DNA of 43,460 nucleotides from Lachnospiraceae bacterium (GCA_021770245.1 JAETRI010000026.1:1-43460), one strand, 5' to 3'; counted from the stretch's first letter, positions 15,370-27,800 are shown. Made by a program: numbers and translations. Notes: generated by a model from the letters alone, not told the origin.

Positions 15370-18300
15370 TTGGATCATACGACAATCAATCAGGTATTGC
15401 AGGTGGAAGAAATGGCTCTTCCCAAAGGGGGCGGGTCCATGCAGGGCCTGGAATGTGATTTTTCTGTAGATTATGCGCTGGGAGGGGCGGCGTTTTCCAT
15501 ACCGATCCCTGTAACCCCATGTCGGAACAGCGAACCTAAGCTCAGGCTGGAATATCGGTCCGGAGCCGGGAACGGTGCTTTTGGCATGGGGTTTTGTGTT
15601 CCCATTCCGTATATAACCAGGAGCAGCCGGAGAAAGGTGCCGGGATACCGGGACGGGGAGGATTCCTTCAGCCATCTGCTTTTGGGCGATCTGACGGAAC
15701 TGTCTATGGAGGTCCTGGAGGACGGAACGGTCTTACGTACCTATCGGCCGTTCCGGGAGGAGGTCCGTCTCAGGATCGAATATCGGAAACGGGGGGAATC
15801 CTCCGATTGGACGCTGACCTATGGGGACGGACGGGTGCAGGTATATGGGCAGCAGGAATCGGAGCGCGTCTGCAGGCCCGGCTGTCCGGAATCCGTTTTC
15901 CGATGGCATCTGTCCGTGGAACGGGACAGGAACGGGAATCAGGCCAGATATACCTATCTGCAGGATTTGGGATATGCATATCCCGACCGGATTTCCTATG
16001 GGCTGCCGCCGGGGCCTTCGGAAGAAGCCGGGGAACGCTACGGATTTTCCGTTTGCTTTGCATACGGGGAACCGGGGACGCGCAGGGATGTATTTACCGG
16101 CTGCAGGAGCGGTTTTCCCGTGACCATAGACCGGCTGTGTACCGGCATATCCGTCTGTCACAGCCTGCAGAAAGGGGAGGATGCCCGGCTGGTACGCAAA
16201 ATGCTCCTGGAGTATGAGGAAGGGGCCGTCAGCCTGCTGAAGAGGGTGCAGGTTGTGGGCGTGAAGCCGCCGCAGGGCGCATCATCAAAGGAAGGGCCCT
16301 GCATGGGGCAGGAGGCGGAAAACGGGACGGTCTGGGAAGAGGCCCTGCCGCCGTTATCGTTTTCCTATACAGGGTTTGGGACGGGGGAACGGACCTTTTC
16401 AAGGCTCATGCCGGATCATCATGCGTTTCACCCGGATCCGGCCCGGGGCGCGGTCCGGTTTGCCGATCTGTACGGGGACGGCATCAGCGGCATTCTGTAC
16501 TGTGACGGAAAGGCCGTGTACTTTGCGAGAGCGGAGGGCGGGGGGCGCTATGGGGAGTTTTGCACCGTTCGGGAATATCCGGCGGACAGAGGGGAGGAAA
16601 ACCTTCAATGCGTGTTCCAGAGCCTGCGGGGAGACGGCTCCTATGCCCTTACGGTTTACGGAAAGGACCGGAACGGGTTTTATGAATGCAGGAACGGCGA
16701 ATGGCAGCCCTTTGAAAGCTTCCGGACTTTTCCGACGGAGGAGTCGGGCCGGCTGGAATTCGCGGATATTCACGGAACCGGCCGACTGGACCTGCTGGCC
16801 GGCCGGCTTGGGGAAACGGTCTGCTATCCGGCAGAGGCGCCGGAGGAGTACGGCGCCCCTTTTTTGCTGGAGGGCGGCATGCCGTCCGTATCCGGCGGGG
16901 ACGGGAACAGAAAAATCAGTTATATGAACTTCCTGGGAGACGGCCTGTCCTGTCCGGTATGGGTGGAAAACGGCTGCATTGCATATTGGCCGTGCCTGGG
17001 AAACGGGAAATTCGGAGAGATCCGCTATATGGAGGACGTCCCTTCCTATGACGGATTCGATGCGAACCGGGTCTATTTTGCGGATATGGACGGCAGCGGT
17101 ACGATGGATTTGATCTATGCCCTGCCCGACCGGGCGGAAATCTATATCAACTGCGGCGGAAAACGGTTTGCAGGGCCGGTGCGGGCGGCGTTTCCGGAAA
17201 GAATGGACGACAGGGCACAGCTTTTGTTCGCCGACGTGACCGGTATGGGCTGCCAGAGCATCCTGTTCGTCGGCGGGGGCAGGGACGCCGGCGTCTATAC
17301 CTGCCGTCTCTGGGAGGATGCCAAGCCCTATCTTTTGAAAGGGATCGACCATCATACGGGACTAAAGGAGGAAATCTCCTATGTGGGAAGCGTTTCTCTG
17401 TATCTGAAAGCCAGAAAGGACGGGGCGCCCTGGAGCTGCCATGCTCCCTTCTGCGTTCCTGTGGTGGAAAAATGGGTGACCCGCGACACCTTTGCCCATT
17501 TGATACGGGAACAGAGGTATGATTACCGAAACGACAGTTATGACCCTGTCTGGCGGGAATTTTATGGATTCGCCCGGGTGGAGGAATGGAGCCGTTTGGC
17601 TCTGGATACCGGGCAGGCGCCGCCTTATCAATCGGAAATGCGCCATACCTGCTTAACATACCGGCCGGGCCCCGTATTGACCCGGGAGGACAGGGCGATG
17701 AAGGGCAGGCTGCTTCGCAGAGAGATTTACGGACCGGGGGAGACGGGAGGGGAGGAGCGCTGTTATGAGACACAGGACTATCGGTATGAGATCCGGGAAC
17801 TGACTGATCCTGCGGACGGCGGGACGGGCTGCTTTCATGTGCTGGAACGGGAACGGTTGATTTCGCGGTTTGACGGCGGGACGGATCCGGCGGTGACACA
17901 CCGTTTGGTATTGGAGGAGGATGATTTTCACTGTATCGTAACGGAGGCGGAGCTTTCCTATGCAAGAGGGACAAAACGGGTGGAGGGTATTTGTACGCAA
18001 AGGGCGTACATACACCGGGAGGATGCCTGCCATGGCCTGCTCTGGGAAGAGAAGCGGTATGAACTTGCCGGCCGGAGCGTACAGGGCGTTTTGAGTTATG
18101 AGGACGCGGCCTCCTGGATCGGCCTGGCCCGGAAGCGGACGCTTCCCTATCTGGCGGACTGGGAGGAAGACGGGGCAGCGCAGATGCGTCTTTTGCATTG
18201 GCAGCGGGATTTTTACTGGGATGCCGGCTTGGCACAGCCCCTGCCCGCCGGGCAGGCGTCGTCGGCGCAGCTGCTCCATCACCGCAAAACCGCCCGATAC

Positions 18301-21300
18301 CCTGCCGCCTGGATCCAAAAGACAGTGGGGGAGAGACTGGAGGCGGACCGCTTCGGAAAGGATCTGGGGCTGGTTTTGGAGGAGGGGTATTTCTGGGCAA
18401 ACGGGGGAGTCGTCTCCTATTTTCCCGCGGCGGGATTCTACCGGCCGAAGGAATGGGAGGCGGGCACGCGCGGGCCGGGAACGCAGAGGACGGGTACACA
18501 GGAGGCAGGAACGCAGGAAGACTCCGGCCCGTGGGGCAGGATGTCCATAGCCTATGACAGGAATTTCCTCTATCCGGTCAAGCAGACCCGTTTCCTGGAG
18601 CCGGAAGAGGAAACGGCTGCCAAGAAGGGAGGGGCGGGAAGCCGGATCCGCAGCCTCAGCGTATCGGGGGAAATGGACGAGGATTGTATGCGCTACTGCC
18701 GTCTGGTGGATGAGAACCGCATCATAACGGAGGCCCTTTTGGATCCCCTGGGACGGCCCCGGGCCGTGACCCGGTACGATTTAAAGGATCCGTCCCGGGG
18801 AAACGGCCCGCTGTCCGGCTACCGAAGGATCGAGGAAGGGCTGGAGCGGATTTTGGAATCGCCCCAGCAATATCTCCAGGAAATGTCCGAGGTCTATGGA
18901 TACGGAGAACAGGGAGAACGCAGGTATATCCTGGAAATCAGGCGCCAGGCCTTCGCATCCGAACAAAAGGAGGAGGCGGGGATCTGCACCGTTTCCTATC
19001 TGGACGGCCGCGGCAATATCGTACAGCAAAAACAGGGGAACGACGGGCTCTGGGCGGCGGACGGATATCGGATTTTACTCTCCGAAGGCCGGATTTTGAA
19101 GAGCTATTGGCAGTTTTACAGCAGCCATGCCGGCTTTGTGGACCGGACGGCCGGGAACGTCCCGGCCATGGAAACGGTCTGGTATGACGGGATGGAGCGG
19201 GAGAGGCGGCGTACCAGGTATCATCAGGGGCCCGAAAACGTAAAAGGGACCCTCCTGTCGGCCGCCTCCTACGGCCCGTGGGAGCGAACGACATGGGAAT
19301 TCCGGGACCTGGTGAAGGAGAGCGACTATTACCGTCAGTTAAAGCGCGCCGTGGAGGAAGGGCTCCTTTTGGACGAGGAAGCGGAGGATGCGGCCTATTT
19401 GCTGGAAAAGGTCGCCCTGTTTGCCCAAACGCCGGTGCGGGAGCGGCTGGACGGCCGCGGAAACGTGGTGGAAAGGGCCCGGGGCGATGCGGACAGGACC
19501 GTGTTTTATGAGTACGATATCCAAAACCGGCTTCTGTCGCTGCGACGGGCCGGGGAGGAAGAGAGGGCAGAATTTTCCTATCTTTACGATATGGAAGGAA
19601 ATCAGCTCCTTTGCGACAGCAGGGATAAGGGACGCCGTCTGCGCCTCCTGGACTGTCTGGGCCGGGAAGTGCACTGCTGGGAAGAGACCGGCGTCCACAG
19701 AAGATATTTTTATGATGCCCTGGGAAGGAGTACGGGACAGGAAACGGAAGGGGCCGGGCGGACGGAACTGACCGTGTACGGGGAAGAGAATCCGGCGTGC
19801 GTGCCCCGGAACATGCTGGGGAAGCCCTGGAAACAGAAGGACTGCTCCGGCGAGCGAGAATGGCTCGCCTATGACCAAAACGGCCATGCCCTGGAATGCC
19901 TTGTGCGTATCGAAGGGCGGGAGGCCGGGAAGCTGAGCTACGAATTTGACGCGGCGGGCAAAATGCTGCGGCGCGGCCTGCCGGACGGCTCTTCGGCTGT
20001 CTATGGCTATGACGGTCTGGGGCGCACAAACCGGACTTCCCTGGTGCGGGAAGGACGTGAGGAAGTCTGTATTGAGGATGTTTCCTATGCGCCCTGCGGG
20101 ATGCCGTCCGGGATCCGGTATGGAAACGGCCTGGAATGGGCCAGAACCTATCATCCTGCGGAGGGCCTGCTTATGAGCCACAGCCTGCGGAACCGGGAAG
20201 GGACGCTGCTGGAGTCCGCAAGCTATCGATACGATACCCAGGGAAACGTGCTGCGTATCCGCAAACATCGGGAAAACCCTGTATCGGGAGCAAACAGGAA
20301 ACGAGGGCAGAAGGCGGGGAAGACGGACTATGAATACGATGGGGACGGAAGGCTGGTCCAGGCCCGGGGACAGCGCCGGATACCGGGCAGCGCCCCTTCG
20401 GATACGTTAAAAACGGAACCTTATACCGAGACATACCGCTATGATGGGAAAGACAATCTGATTTCCCTGGAAAACAGGGCGCCGTCCCAAAGCTTGGTGC
20501 GCAGCTTTATGCTGGAGGAGGGCACCAGCCGTCTGTCCGCTGTGGACGGACAGACGGTGGAGACGGACCGGGCGGGGCGGATCCTTCAAATGCCGGGGAT
20601 ACAAGGGCTGGAATGGGATTGCAACGCAGATTTAAGACGTGCCGTCAGCGTGATGCGAAAGGAGGGGGACTCCGACGGGGAGCAGTATGATTACGACAGC
20701 AGGCACCGGCGGGTGCGTAAGCTGGCCAGACGGCGCCGGAGCGAATCCCTCACGGAGGTGACGGAACAGATTTATCTGGATCAGTACGAAGAGAAGAGGA
20801 TCTGGCAGGAAACGGGAGAGGGGGAGCGGAAGGCGCTTTTAAAACGTTCCACGTTCCTGTGCATGCTGGGGGAAGAGCTGCTGGGCAGTTTCTATTTCTG
20901 GGATCAGGATGAGGGAGGCAGGGAGACGGATACGCCCGGAAGCGGATTGGCCTGTTTCATGGTATCCAACCAGATCCGTTCCGCGGAGTCCGCATACGAC
21001 GGGACGGGAAACCTGCTGTTTTCGGAAGAATTCACGCCCTATGGGACCACCTGCGCCCTTTGGCAGGCAAAGGGGCGAAAGCCTCCCAGGCAGTACCGGT
21101 TCTGTGCAAAGGAACAGGATACGATCACGGGCTTTTATTACTATCTGTCACGCTACTATTGCCCTTATCTGGCACGCATGGTCAGCGCCGACCGGGCGGA
21201 TACGGTCCGGCCGGACCGCCCCGGTACCTGGAACCTGTTTGCTTATTGTGAAGATAACCCGGTATCCAGACAAGACCCTGCGGGAACCTGTGCGAAGCCG

Positions 21301-21861
21301 GTGGTCTATAATGCGCCCAACCGGGTGATGCGGACGAACTGCTATGCCTTTGCACTGGATTTCATGAGCCATCCCGAAACGGGGGCGCGCTTTCACACCA
21401 GATATGAGGTGGCGGGAGAGTTTGCGGCACAGCCAGGGATGTTCAGCAATACGCCTCTGCTTCCCACGGGGGCGGGCGTGGAAGCGGCGTTCTTTGCGGA
21501 TATGGCGAGCCTGGGGCATCATGTGGCCCGCCTTCCGGATGCGGACGCACCCGTTTCGGAGGGGTGTGAAAAGATCTGCCTTGTGACGGGGACGGATCCC
21601 TGGGGAAACTGGGATTATCATTGGTACCGCGAGGTGGGGGACGTATGGTACCACAAGCCCGGGGAAACGGAGGTGACCTGCCTGGATGCCCTTGGGAAAA
21701 GGATCAGGAATCCTGCCAAGGCGAGCCGGGACTACTCCGGCGGAGGCGGCGTAAATTACAGACATGTGCAGGGCTTCTATGAGGTTTCCAGAAGGCCGAA
21801 GCTGGAAATCCTGGTGGGAGGCGTGACCCAGTCCTATATTCCGAAAAGTTCCGTAAGATAG
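15370..21861 (+). CDS. fused TcB-TcC toxin complex protein with C-terminal effector domain
   Basis: A 2163-residue cocoon protein of an insecticidal-type toxin complex. N-terminal SpvB-type domain (EEMALPKGGGSMQG..., LEYRSGAGNGAFGMGF, residues about 12-330); FG-GAP-like propeller units (for example VRFADLYGDGISGILYC, VYFADMDGSGTMDLIYA, about 350-640) that bind the A-subunit; TcB middle region; then YD/RHS repeats to the RHS core YYYLSRYYCPYLARMVSADRA...NLFAYCEDNPVSRQDPAGT ending near residue 1973. The variable C-terminal 190 residues are the cargo: NCYAFAL with Cys1991, DYHWYREVGDVWYHKPG with His2084 and further His, resembling a papain/NlpC-like Cys-His enzyme; this is inference. Start TTG at 15370 is preferred (AGAGG, 7-base gap) over the ATG at 15211, since the family start follows it and the earlier frame runs through a repeat hairpin. 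A short TQ-rich low-complexity stretch lies at 18475-18520. Confidence 0.9.
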   Translation: MDHTTINQVLQVEEMALPKGGGSMQGLECDFSVDYALGGAAFSIPIPVTPCRNSEPKLRLEYRSGAGNGAFGMGFCVPIPYITRSSRRKVPGYRDGEDSFSHLLLGDLTELSMEVLEDGTVLRTYRPFREEVRLRIEYRKRGESSDWTLTYGDGRVQVYGQQESERVCRPGCPESVFRWHLSVERDRNGNQARYTYLQDLGYAYPDRISYGLPPGPSEEAGERYGFSVCFAYGEPGTRRDVFTGCRSGFPVTIDRLCTGISVCHSLQKGEDARLVRKMLLEYEEGAVSLLKRVQVVGVKPPQGASSKEGPCMGQEAENGTVWEEALPPLSFSYTGFGTGERTFSRLMPDHHAFHPDPARGAVRFADLYGDGISGILYCDGKAVYFARAEGGGRYGEFCTVREYPADRGEENLQCVFQSLRGDGSYALTVYGKDRNGFYECRNGEWQPFESFRTFPTEESGRLEFADIHGTGRLDLLAGRLGETVCYPAEAPEEYGAPFLLEGGMPSVSGGDGNRKISYMNFLGDGLSCPVWVENGCIAYWPCLGNGKFGEIRYMEDVPSYDGFDANRVYFADMDGSGTMDLIYALPDRAEIYINCGGKRFAGPVRAAFPERMDDRAQLLFADVTGMGCQSILFVGGGRDAGVYTCRLWEDAKPYLLKGIDHHTGLKEEISYVGSVSLYLKARKDGAPWSCHAPFCVPVVEKWVTRDTFAHLIREQRYDYRNDSYDPVWREFYGFARVEEWSRLALDTGQAPPYQSEMRHTCLTYRPGPVLTREDRAMKGRLLRREIYGPGETGGEERCYETQDYRYEIRELTDPADGGTGCFHVLERERLISRFDGGTDPAVTHRLVLEEDDFHCIVTEAELSYARGTKRVEGICTQRAYIHREDACHGLLWEEKRYELAGRSVQGVLSYEDAASWIGLARKRTLPYLADWEEDGAAQMRLLHWQRDFYWDAGLAQPLPAGQASSAQLLHHRKTARYPAAWIQKTVGERLEADRFGKDLGLVLEEGYFWANGGVVSYFPAAGFYRPKEWEAGTRGPGTQRTGTQEAGTQEDSGPWGRMSIAYDRNFLYPVKQTRFLEPEEETAAKKGGAGSRIRSLSVSGEMDEDCMRYCRLVDENRIITEALLDPLGRPRAVTRYDLKDPSRGNGPLSGYRRIEEGLERILESPQQYLQEMSEVYGYGEQGERRYILEIRRQAFASEQKEEAGICTVSYLDGRGNIVQQKQGNDGLWAADGYRILLSEGRILKSYWQFYSSHAGFVDRTAGNVPAMETVWYDGMERERRRTRYHQGPENVKGTLLSAASYGPWERTTWEFRDLVKESDYYRQLKRAVEEGLLLDEEAEDAAYLLEKVALFAQTPVRERLDGRGNVVERARGDADRTVFYEYDIQNRLLSLRRAGEEERAEFSYLYDMEGNQLLCDSRDKGRRLRLLDCLGREVHCWEETGVHRRYFYDALGRSTGQETEGAGRTELTVYGEENPACVPRNMLGKPWKQKDCSGEREWLAYDQNGHALECLVRIEGREAGKLSYEFDAAGKMLRRGLPDGSSAVYGYDGLGRTNRTSLVREGREEVCIEDVSYAPCGMPSGIRYGNGLEWARTYHPAEGLLMSHSLRNREGTLLESASYRYDTQGNVLRIRKHRENPVSGANRKRGQKAGKTDYEYDGDGRLVQARGQRRIPGSAPSDTLKTEPYTETYRYDGKDNLISLENRAPSQSLVRSFMLEEGTSRLSAVDGQTVETDRAGRILQMPGIQGLEWDCNADLRRAVSVMRKEGDSDGEQYDYDSRHRRVRKLARRRRSESLTEVTEQIYLDQYEEKRIWQETGEGERKALLKRSTFLCMLGEELLGSFYFWDQDEGGRETDTPGSGLACFMVSNQIRSAESAYDGTGNLLFSEEFTPYGTTCALWQAKGRKPPRQYRFCAKEQDTITGFYYYLSRYYCPYLARMVSADRADTVRPDRPGTWNLFAYCEDNPVSRQDPAGTCAKPVVYNAPNRVMRTNCYAFALDFMSHPETGARFHTRYEVAGEFAAQPGMFSNTPLLPTGAGVEAAFFADMASLGHHVARLPDADAPVSEGCEKICLVTGTDPWGNWDYHWYREVGDVWYHKPGETEVTCLDALGKRIRNPAKASRDYSGGGGVNYRHVQGFYEVSRRPKLEILVGGVTQSYIPKSSVR

Positions 21862-21876
21862 AAGGAGGAGAAGCCT

Positions 21877-24800
21877 ATGGATCGGTTAAGACAGGAAAAG
21901 CAGGAGCGGCAAAGGAAACTTTCGCTGCATGTGCTAAGCTGCCTGGCCGCGCCCGCAGATACGGAAGGGACAGCCAAGACGGCGGCAGAAGGAAGGGCAG
22001 CAGCAGAAGGAAAGGCGGAAGCAGAAGGAAGGGCAGCAGCAGAAGGAAAGGCGGAAGCAAAAGAAGGGGCAGCAGCAGAAAGAAACGCGGCGGCACAGGA
22101 AGACGGCCTGGCAAAAGCATTGCTGGATCAGGGATTTGGCAGCGCCTGGCAGATACAGGCAGTGACGGAGCGCGAATTCATCTCCCGGTGTACCCGGCAG
22201 ATGAATCTGGACGCAGAGCGGGCGCGGACCATCCACCGGCGGGCGGTCAGCCTGTCCCGCCGGGCCGCCCATCTGTTTACGGAACTCAAGACCACGGCCG
22301 GTTCTGCCTATTATCGGGGAATGAAAGCTGCCAATGTCTCCGAAAGCGCGAGGGACTTTTTTGGAAAAATGCCGGACTATCAGGATGTTTTCGGCGTTCT
22401 GGAAGATTTTCAGGGGGACTTTTCGGATACCGTATTCAGTCCGGCCGCCTATCTGGTGGATCTGCTGCGTATCGTGGAAAAATATATTACGCCCCAGGCG
22501 GAGGAAGGACACAGGCTGCAGGCCCGTCGGCCCGATCTATGGAAGATCGAGTTGAATCAAAAAAATACCGAAGAAGAGATGCCCTATCTTCAAATCATCA
22601 ACGAAAGGCTGACCGCGGTGTTGGAAGAGGCCCTCGCCAAAAGAAAGGATACCCGTCCGATCGACCAGGTGCTGTGCGAATCCGTATACCCCTTCTGCCT
22701 TCCCATGGACCGGCCCCTGGCAGCCGTCCGGGCCTGGCTTTGGAAACAGGGAGTGGGGCCGGAAGAATTGGCGGAAACCGGGCGGCGCGGTGAGGATGAC
22801 CTTCTGTCCGCCCGCCTGGGCATGAACGAAGGGTTATGGAAAGATCTGCTCGCCCCCTTTGACGATGCGAAGAGAAGGAAGTATCTCGGACAGGAGGAGG
22901 GGACGGACGGAGGGCGTCCTGTGGGCAATGCGGCAGACGAACCGGATTTTTCCGCCTGGGCGACCTATGATGCTTTCCGGCGTCTGCTCGGCATGGACGA
23001 AACGGACGTCCGGGAACTGATTTACCAGAATCTGAGACCGGAGGATTTCGAAAAGCTGCCCATGGCGGTATCGGCCAAGGAGGACGAAACCCTTACCGGC
23101 CGGGACGCTGAGATCCCCGGCCGGCCCATGACGGCATCGGTTAAGGAAGGCGAAATGGCCGCCTGCCCTGCACAGAAATTATATCTGAACAAGGCCGCGA
23201 AGGAGGACGGGTATCTGGATATCCGGGAAAACGAGGTGAAGGGCCTGTGCAATGCGGTGATGGACCGGCTGGTCCCTTTCGTGCGGTTTGCCAAAGGGCT
23301 GGGGCTTTCCTATGACAGGTTCGACTGGCTGCTGCGGCTGGCGGCAGGGGAGCCGGAATATGAAAGCGCGCTGACACAGGAGGCGCTGAGATTTGTCTGT
23401 CGTCTACTGCGGGTAAAAGAGCGGTATTTTCTTTCCTGGGAGGACCTGACCTGCCTGGCCGGCCCCTTAAAGGTCTATGGCCGGGACGAAGCTTTTGACA
23501 GAATCTGGAATGCGGGGGAAGGAAAGCCCTATCATCCGTCGGACGGCGGCCCGGTGCATCCCGGCTATCGGGACGACATCATTATCCTGGAGCGGGAAGG
23601 GGAGGCGGCCTGGGGAAGCTGGGCCGCAAAGCTGGGGCTGAAAAAGGAGGAACTGATCCGTCTGTGGGATTTTCTGTCCGGCGCCGGAAGCCTGGAGCTG
23701 AGCTATCAAAACCTATCGGCCCTCTGCCGCCATGTGCGCCTGCAAAGGCTTCTGGGCATTTCCCAGGAGGAATACTTCTTGCTGGCAGGGGGACTGAAGC
23801 TGAACCGGTTACAGGCCTTTACTCCGGAAGAGATCGATGCGGTTTTCTCGTGGAAGGCATATGCCGGGCCAAACGCATACATCGCCTCCTATGTGCTCAC
23901 CGGACAGGAAAGCGCTTATGCGAAGAAACGGTATACACAGGAAGCCATGAAAGCGTTTCTGGCAAACCGGCCGGACCAGGCAGCGGGGGATCGTGACAAG
24001 CGCAGGGAGGCTGCGGAAAACAGCATTGCCCGGTTCTTCCGGGAAACGCCCGAACTTGTGAAACAGTTAACGAACTTCCTTCCCGCGCTGCCCCGGTCAT
24101 TGGAGGAGCGCTGCAGGGATTGGTTTGACGCCTTCGATTTCGCGCCAAAGGAGGAGCAGAAGGAGGAGTGGACGGCCTATCAGAAGGCCGTATTGGATGC
24201 TTTCTCCCGCTGGATCGTATTGGTTCAGGCAGGTTTCCCCGCCAAATTCGCCGAGCTGGCAGGAAGAGGGGGAAGCTATTACGGGGTGGAAGACTGGCAG
24301 CAGATCGGCTGGCAGGATTTCCACATCCTGTATCGCATGAAAGACCGCTGGCAGCAGGAACCGGAGATTTATGAAAAGCTGCAAAACGCATATGCCGCTG
24401 CAGGGGGACGTTTTTTGCCGGAGGACTTCAAGCGGATCCTGAAATGGGAGGAGACGCAGGAGGAGATCGGTGCCGCCATAGAAGAGCTTCAGGGAGAGAG
24501 GCCCTGCCTTACGGCGGAGTACGTCTGGTCTTACCGGAAGATGCAGCAAAAGCTGGGGATCAAACGGTCGGATGTAGGGCAGCTGACGGATATGCCCAAA
24601 ATGGATTATCACAGACAGGCGGCGTTGGCGCGGATGATTGTGGGAGATACGAAGCCGGACGGGATCCACACCCAAATGCGCCGGGCGCTTTTGGGGCTGG
24701 TGCAGCAGGAACTAAGCAGGCAGTATGCGGATCTGAATTCCCCGGATAAGGTGTATCAATATCTGCTGATGGATGTGGAAATGGAAGAGGCCGTGACCAT

Positions 24801-27800
24801 TTCCTACATAAAAGAGGCGCTGAATGCGGTTCAGCTCTACCTGTGCCGCTGCAGGATGGGGCTGGAGCCGGGGGTGGATACCGCTGACATTCCGGAAAAC
24901 TGGTGGAGCTGGCTGTTGAACTACCGCATGTGGGAGGCGAACCGGCAGATCTTCGTGTATCCGGAAAATTATCTGCTGCCGGAAACCAGGAATACCAAAA
25001 GCGGGCAGTTTACGGAGCTGGAAAATGCGCTGAGGCAGGCCAGGCCGGAGGATGGCTATGTGCGCAGTCAGTATATCAAATATCTGACCGAATATGACAA
25101 CTTAACGCAGCTGTGTCCCTGTGCGGCCTACCGGACCCGGATAAACGGGCGGGATGTCCTGTATCTGTTCGGACGGACAAAGCATACGCCCTATGCGTAT
25201 TATTTCTGCACCCAGACCGACGGGGAAGCCTGGTCCCAGTGGGAAAAAATCGATGTGAAGATCAATGCGGAATACATCACGCCGGTCTATGCGTTTCATC
25301 GCTTGTACCTTTTCTGGGTGGAGCCGAAGAATCTGTCCCGGCCCCGGATCGGTCTGAGCGGGGAGGAGGTAAAGTCCGGCGAACAGAAGATATTCCAGGT
25401 GGATGTGAAGTATACTTTCCGCTCCCTGGAGGGGGATTTCATCTTACCCCAGGTATTGATGCAGGATGAGCTGGTGTATTTGAAAGAAGAGGGAGGCGGC
25501 AGCGAAGAGGAAGCTCATACTTTTGACATGGAGAGGGAATGTTGGAAACGGTTATCCGCCCTTCGCATCACCAAAAAGAATTTTGAAGGGGAAACGGTCC
25601 CCTTCTTCGACATGGAAGAGGATTATGAAAGGCTGCTGATCTCCTTTGGCAGCTTTTGGGGTGACTTTTCCGGCCAAATGGAGCAGGATGTGGCAGTAAA
25701 AAAGGAGTGCGACGATATCCGCCTGAAATACGAAGCCAGGAAGGCGGCCCGGACGAACCGGCAAAACATCCTGCGTCTGATGAATTACAGCGGCCATGTC
25801 CAGACGGGATTTGCCAGACTCTTTAACCGGGAAATGGAGGAAGACTTTCTTGTGACTCCGCAGGAATTCTATCTGTTTGACGAGTATTCCGCCCGGAGAA
25901 AAAATATGATGCTCCTGCCCAGGGCGGATGCCGTGACGAACCGGGTGGGCCTCACCTTTTCAAGGGACATCCTAAAGAGTACGATGGAAGATCCCAAAGG
26001 AGTCCTGAGCCGTAAATGGGCTCCCGGGCCCGTAGGGCTGAAAAAGGAGGACCTGATTTCCTGTACGGTGAAGGAGGAACTGGCGGGCAATGTCATAAAG
26101 CACCTGGAGGGGGCCGCCATCCTGAGCGGAGGGCGGATGGAGGCGGACGACATCCTGGATATGGATTTCTACGGCATTATGGCCGAAGATTACCAGAGCG
26201 GGAAAAAGGAGATCCCGCCCGGATACTTTGCACAGCTCCATGAATCCCTGTTGAATCAGCTGGGCAGCCTGACGCTCTTTGACAACGGGCAGAACAGTTC
26301 CATCATGCCCGTATTCAATCAGCCCGGGGAATTTCTGTATACCTGCATGGGCGAGACCTTTTTGATTTCGCCGGAAGGGGAGGGGGCTGCCTTTTCGGGG
26401 CTGGAAGAAAGCGTGCGATTTTCCTTCCCCCGTTTCACTTCCCTGCAGTTTCGGGAGTTAGGGTATGATCTGACACAGTGCAACGCCATTTGGAACAGAC
26501 TGACCGACCGGGAAGTTTTGGATATGCATGGATACATCAACTATGCAAAGACCGAAAGGGAGAACTTGGAAGAAATTTTCCGGGACTTTTCGGAGGTGAA
26601 GGTGGATGTGGAAAAGCTGTATCATGTACTCCATGACAGGCAGGTGGCCACCGGCCATATGTTCGTGGATGAACATACGGACCGCGCATTGTCGGAGGAA
26701 ATTTTCAAGGCGCTGGCCGGCTCCGGGGTGATCAAAGCGGATGCGGACGAAGAATTTCTCTACGCCAGGGTGGATGAGAAGGCCGCGAGGGGCGTATCGC
26801 CCAAAGCCGCGCTCGGTTCTTTTGCCGCCGACAGACGGCCGCAGCAGCTTGCGGACTGGTATGTACGCTGCCTGCAGGCCCCGGCTGCCGTGGGAATCCG
26901 TTATGAAAACCGGGAAAAGGGAACGGGAGAGATCGATTTTGCAGAGCCCGGGGATTTGAAAAAACTGTCCTATCAGGCTTTGCGGATGACGAACGCATCG
27001 GTTAAAAGCCTAAAGGACAGGATTTATCTGGGCGGGGTGGAAGAGTTCCTATCCCTGAAAACGCAGGAAATCCCGGTTATTCCGGTACTGCATTTTAACC
27101 GTTTAAAGCCGGATCCCTCGATTCTAAAAGGGCCCAGGGCCCTGGACGGGACCCAGGTGGATTTTGAAGGCCTGTACCGGGAGTATAACTGGGAGCTGTT
27201 TTACCATATCCCCGTCCTGATTGCGGAAAGCCTTCGGGCAAACCAGCTTTTTGAACAGGCAAAGCGCTGGCTGGAATTTATTTTCCGGCCCGGGGCAAAG
27301 CCGTCCCTCCTGCAGGAAGACGGCTTCGCGCGAAAGGCAAGGGCAGGGTACTTCAGCCTGAAAGAATCGGCACAGATTTTCCGGGTGCTTACCGAACACG
27401 GCATCATCCGGGAGGGCAGGGCTTACTTTGATTTTACGAAATCCATGGATGAGGAGACGAGGAAGGCGCTGCTTGAGGTCCTTGAAACGGGCGGGGCGGA
27501 CAGGGAGGAAAAGCTCACGGTAATCGAAAACATCCTCCGGAATGAATCCACGGCCTCCGACCAGGCTTTTTATTGGCAGTTTCTGCCCTTCCGCCAGATG
27601 AAGATGGAGACCCTGGTGGAAAATTTAAAAGAAAATTCCCCGGCCATGCGGGTCTATAACAACGATCCCTTTCACCCCCACGCTATCGCAGGCCTGCGTC
27701 CCGGCGCCTATCAGAAATATGTGCTGATGGAGTATATCCGTCTGCTGATCGACTGGGGGGATATGGAATTCGGAAAATACACCTGGGAATCCCTGACCAC

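Noticed and set aside
17147-18499. 450-residue minus-strand open frame opposite TcB-TcC
   Set aside because: Rich in Pro, Arg and Ser without any domain, and directly antisense to a well-recognised gene; typical of GC-rich antisense frames.
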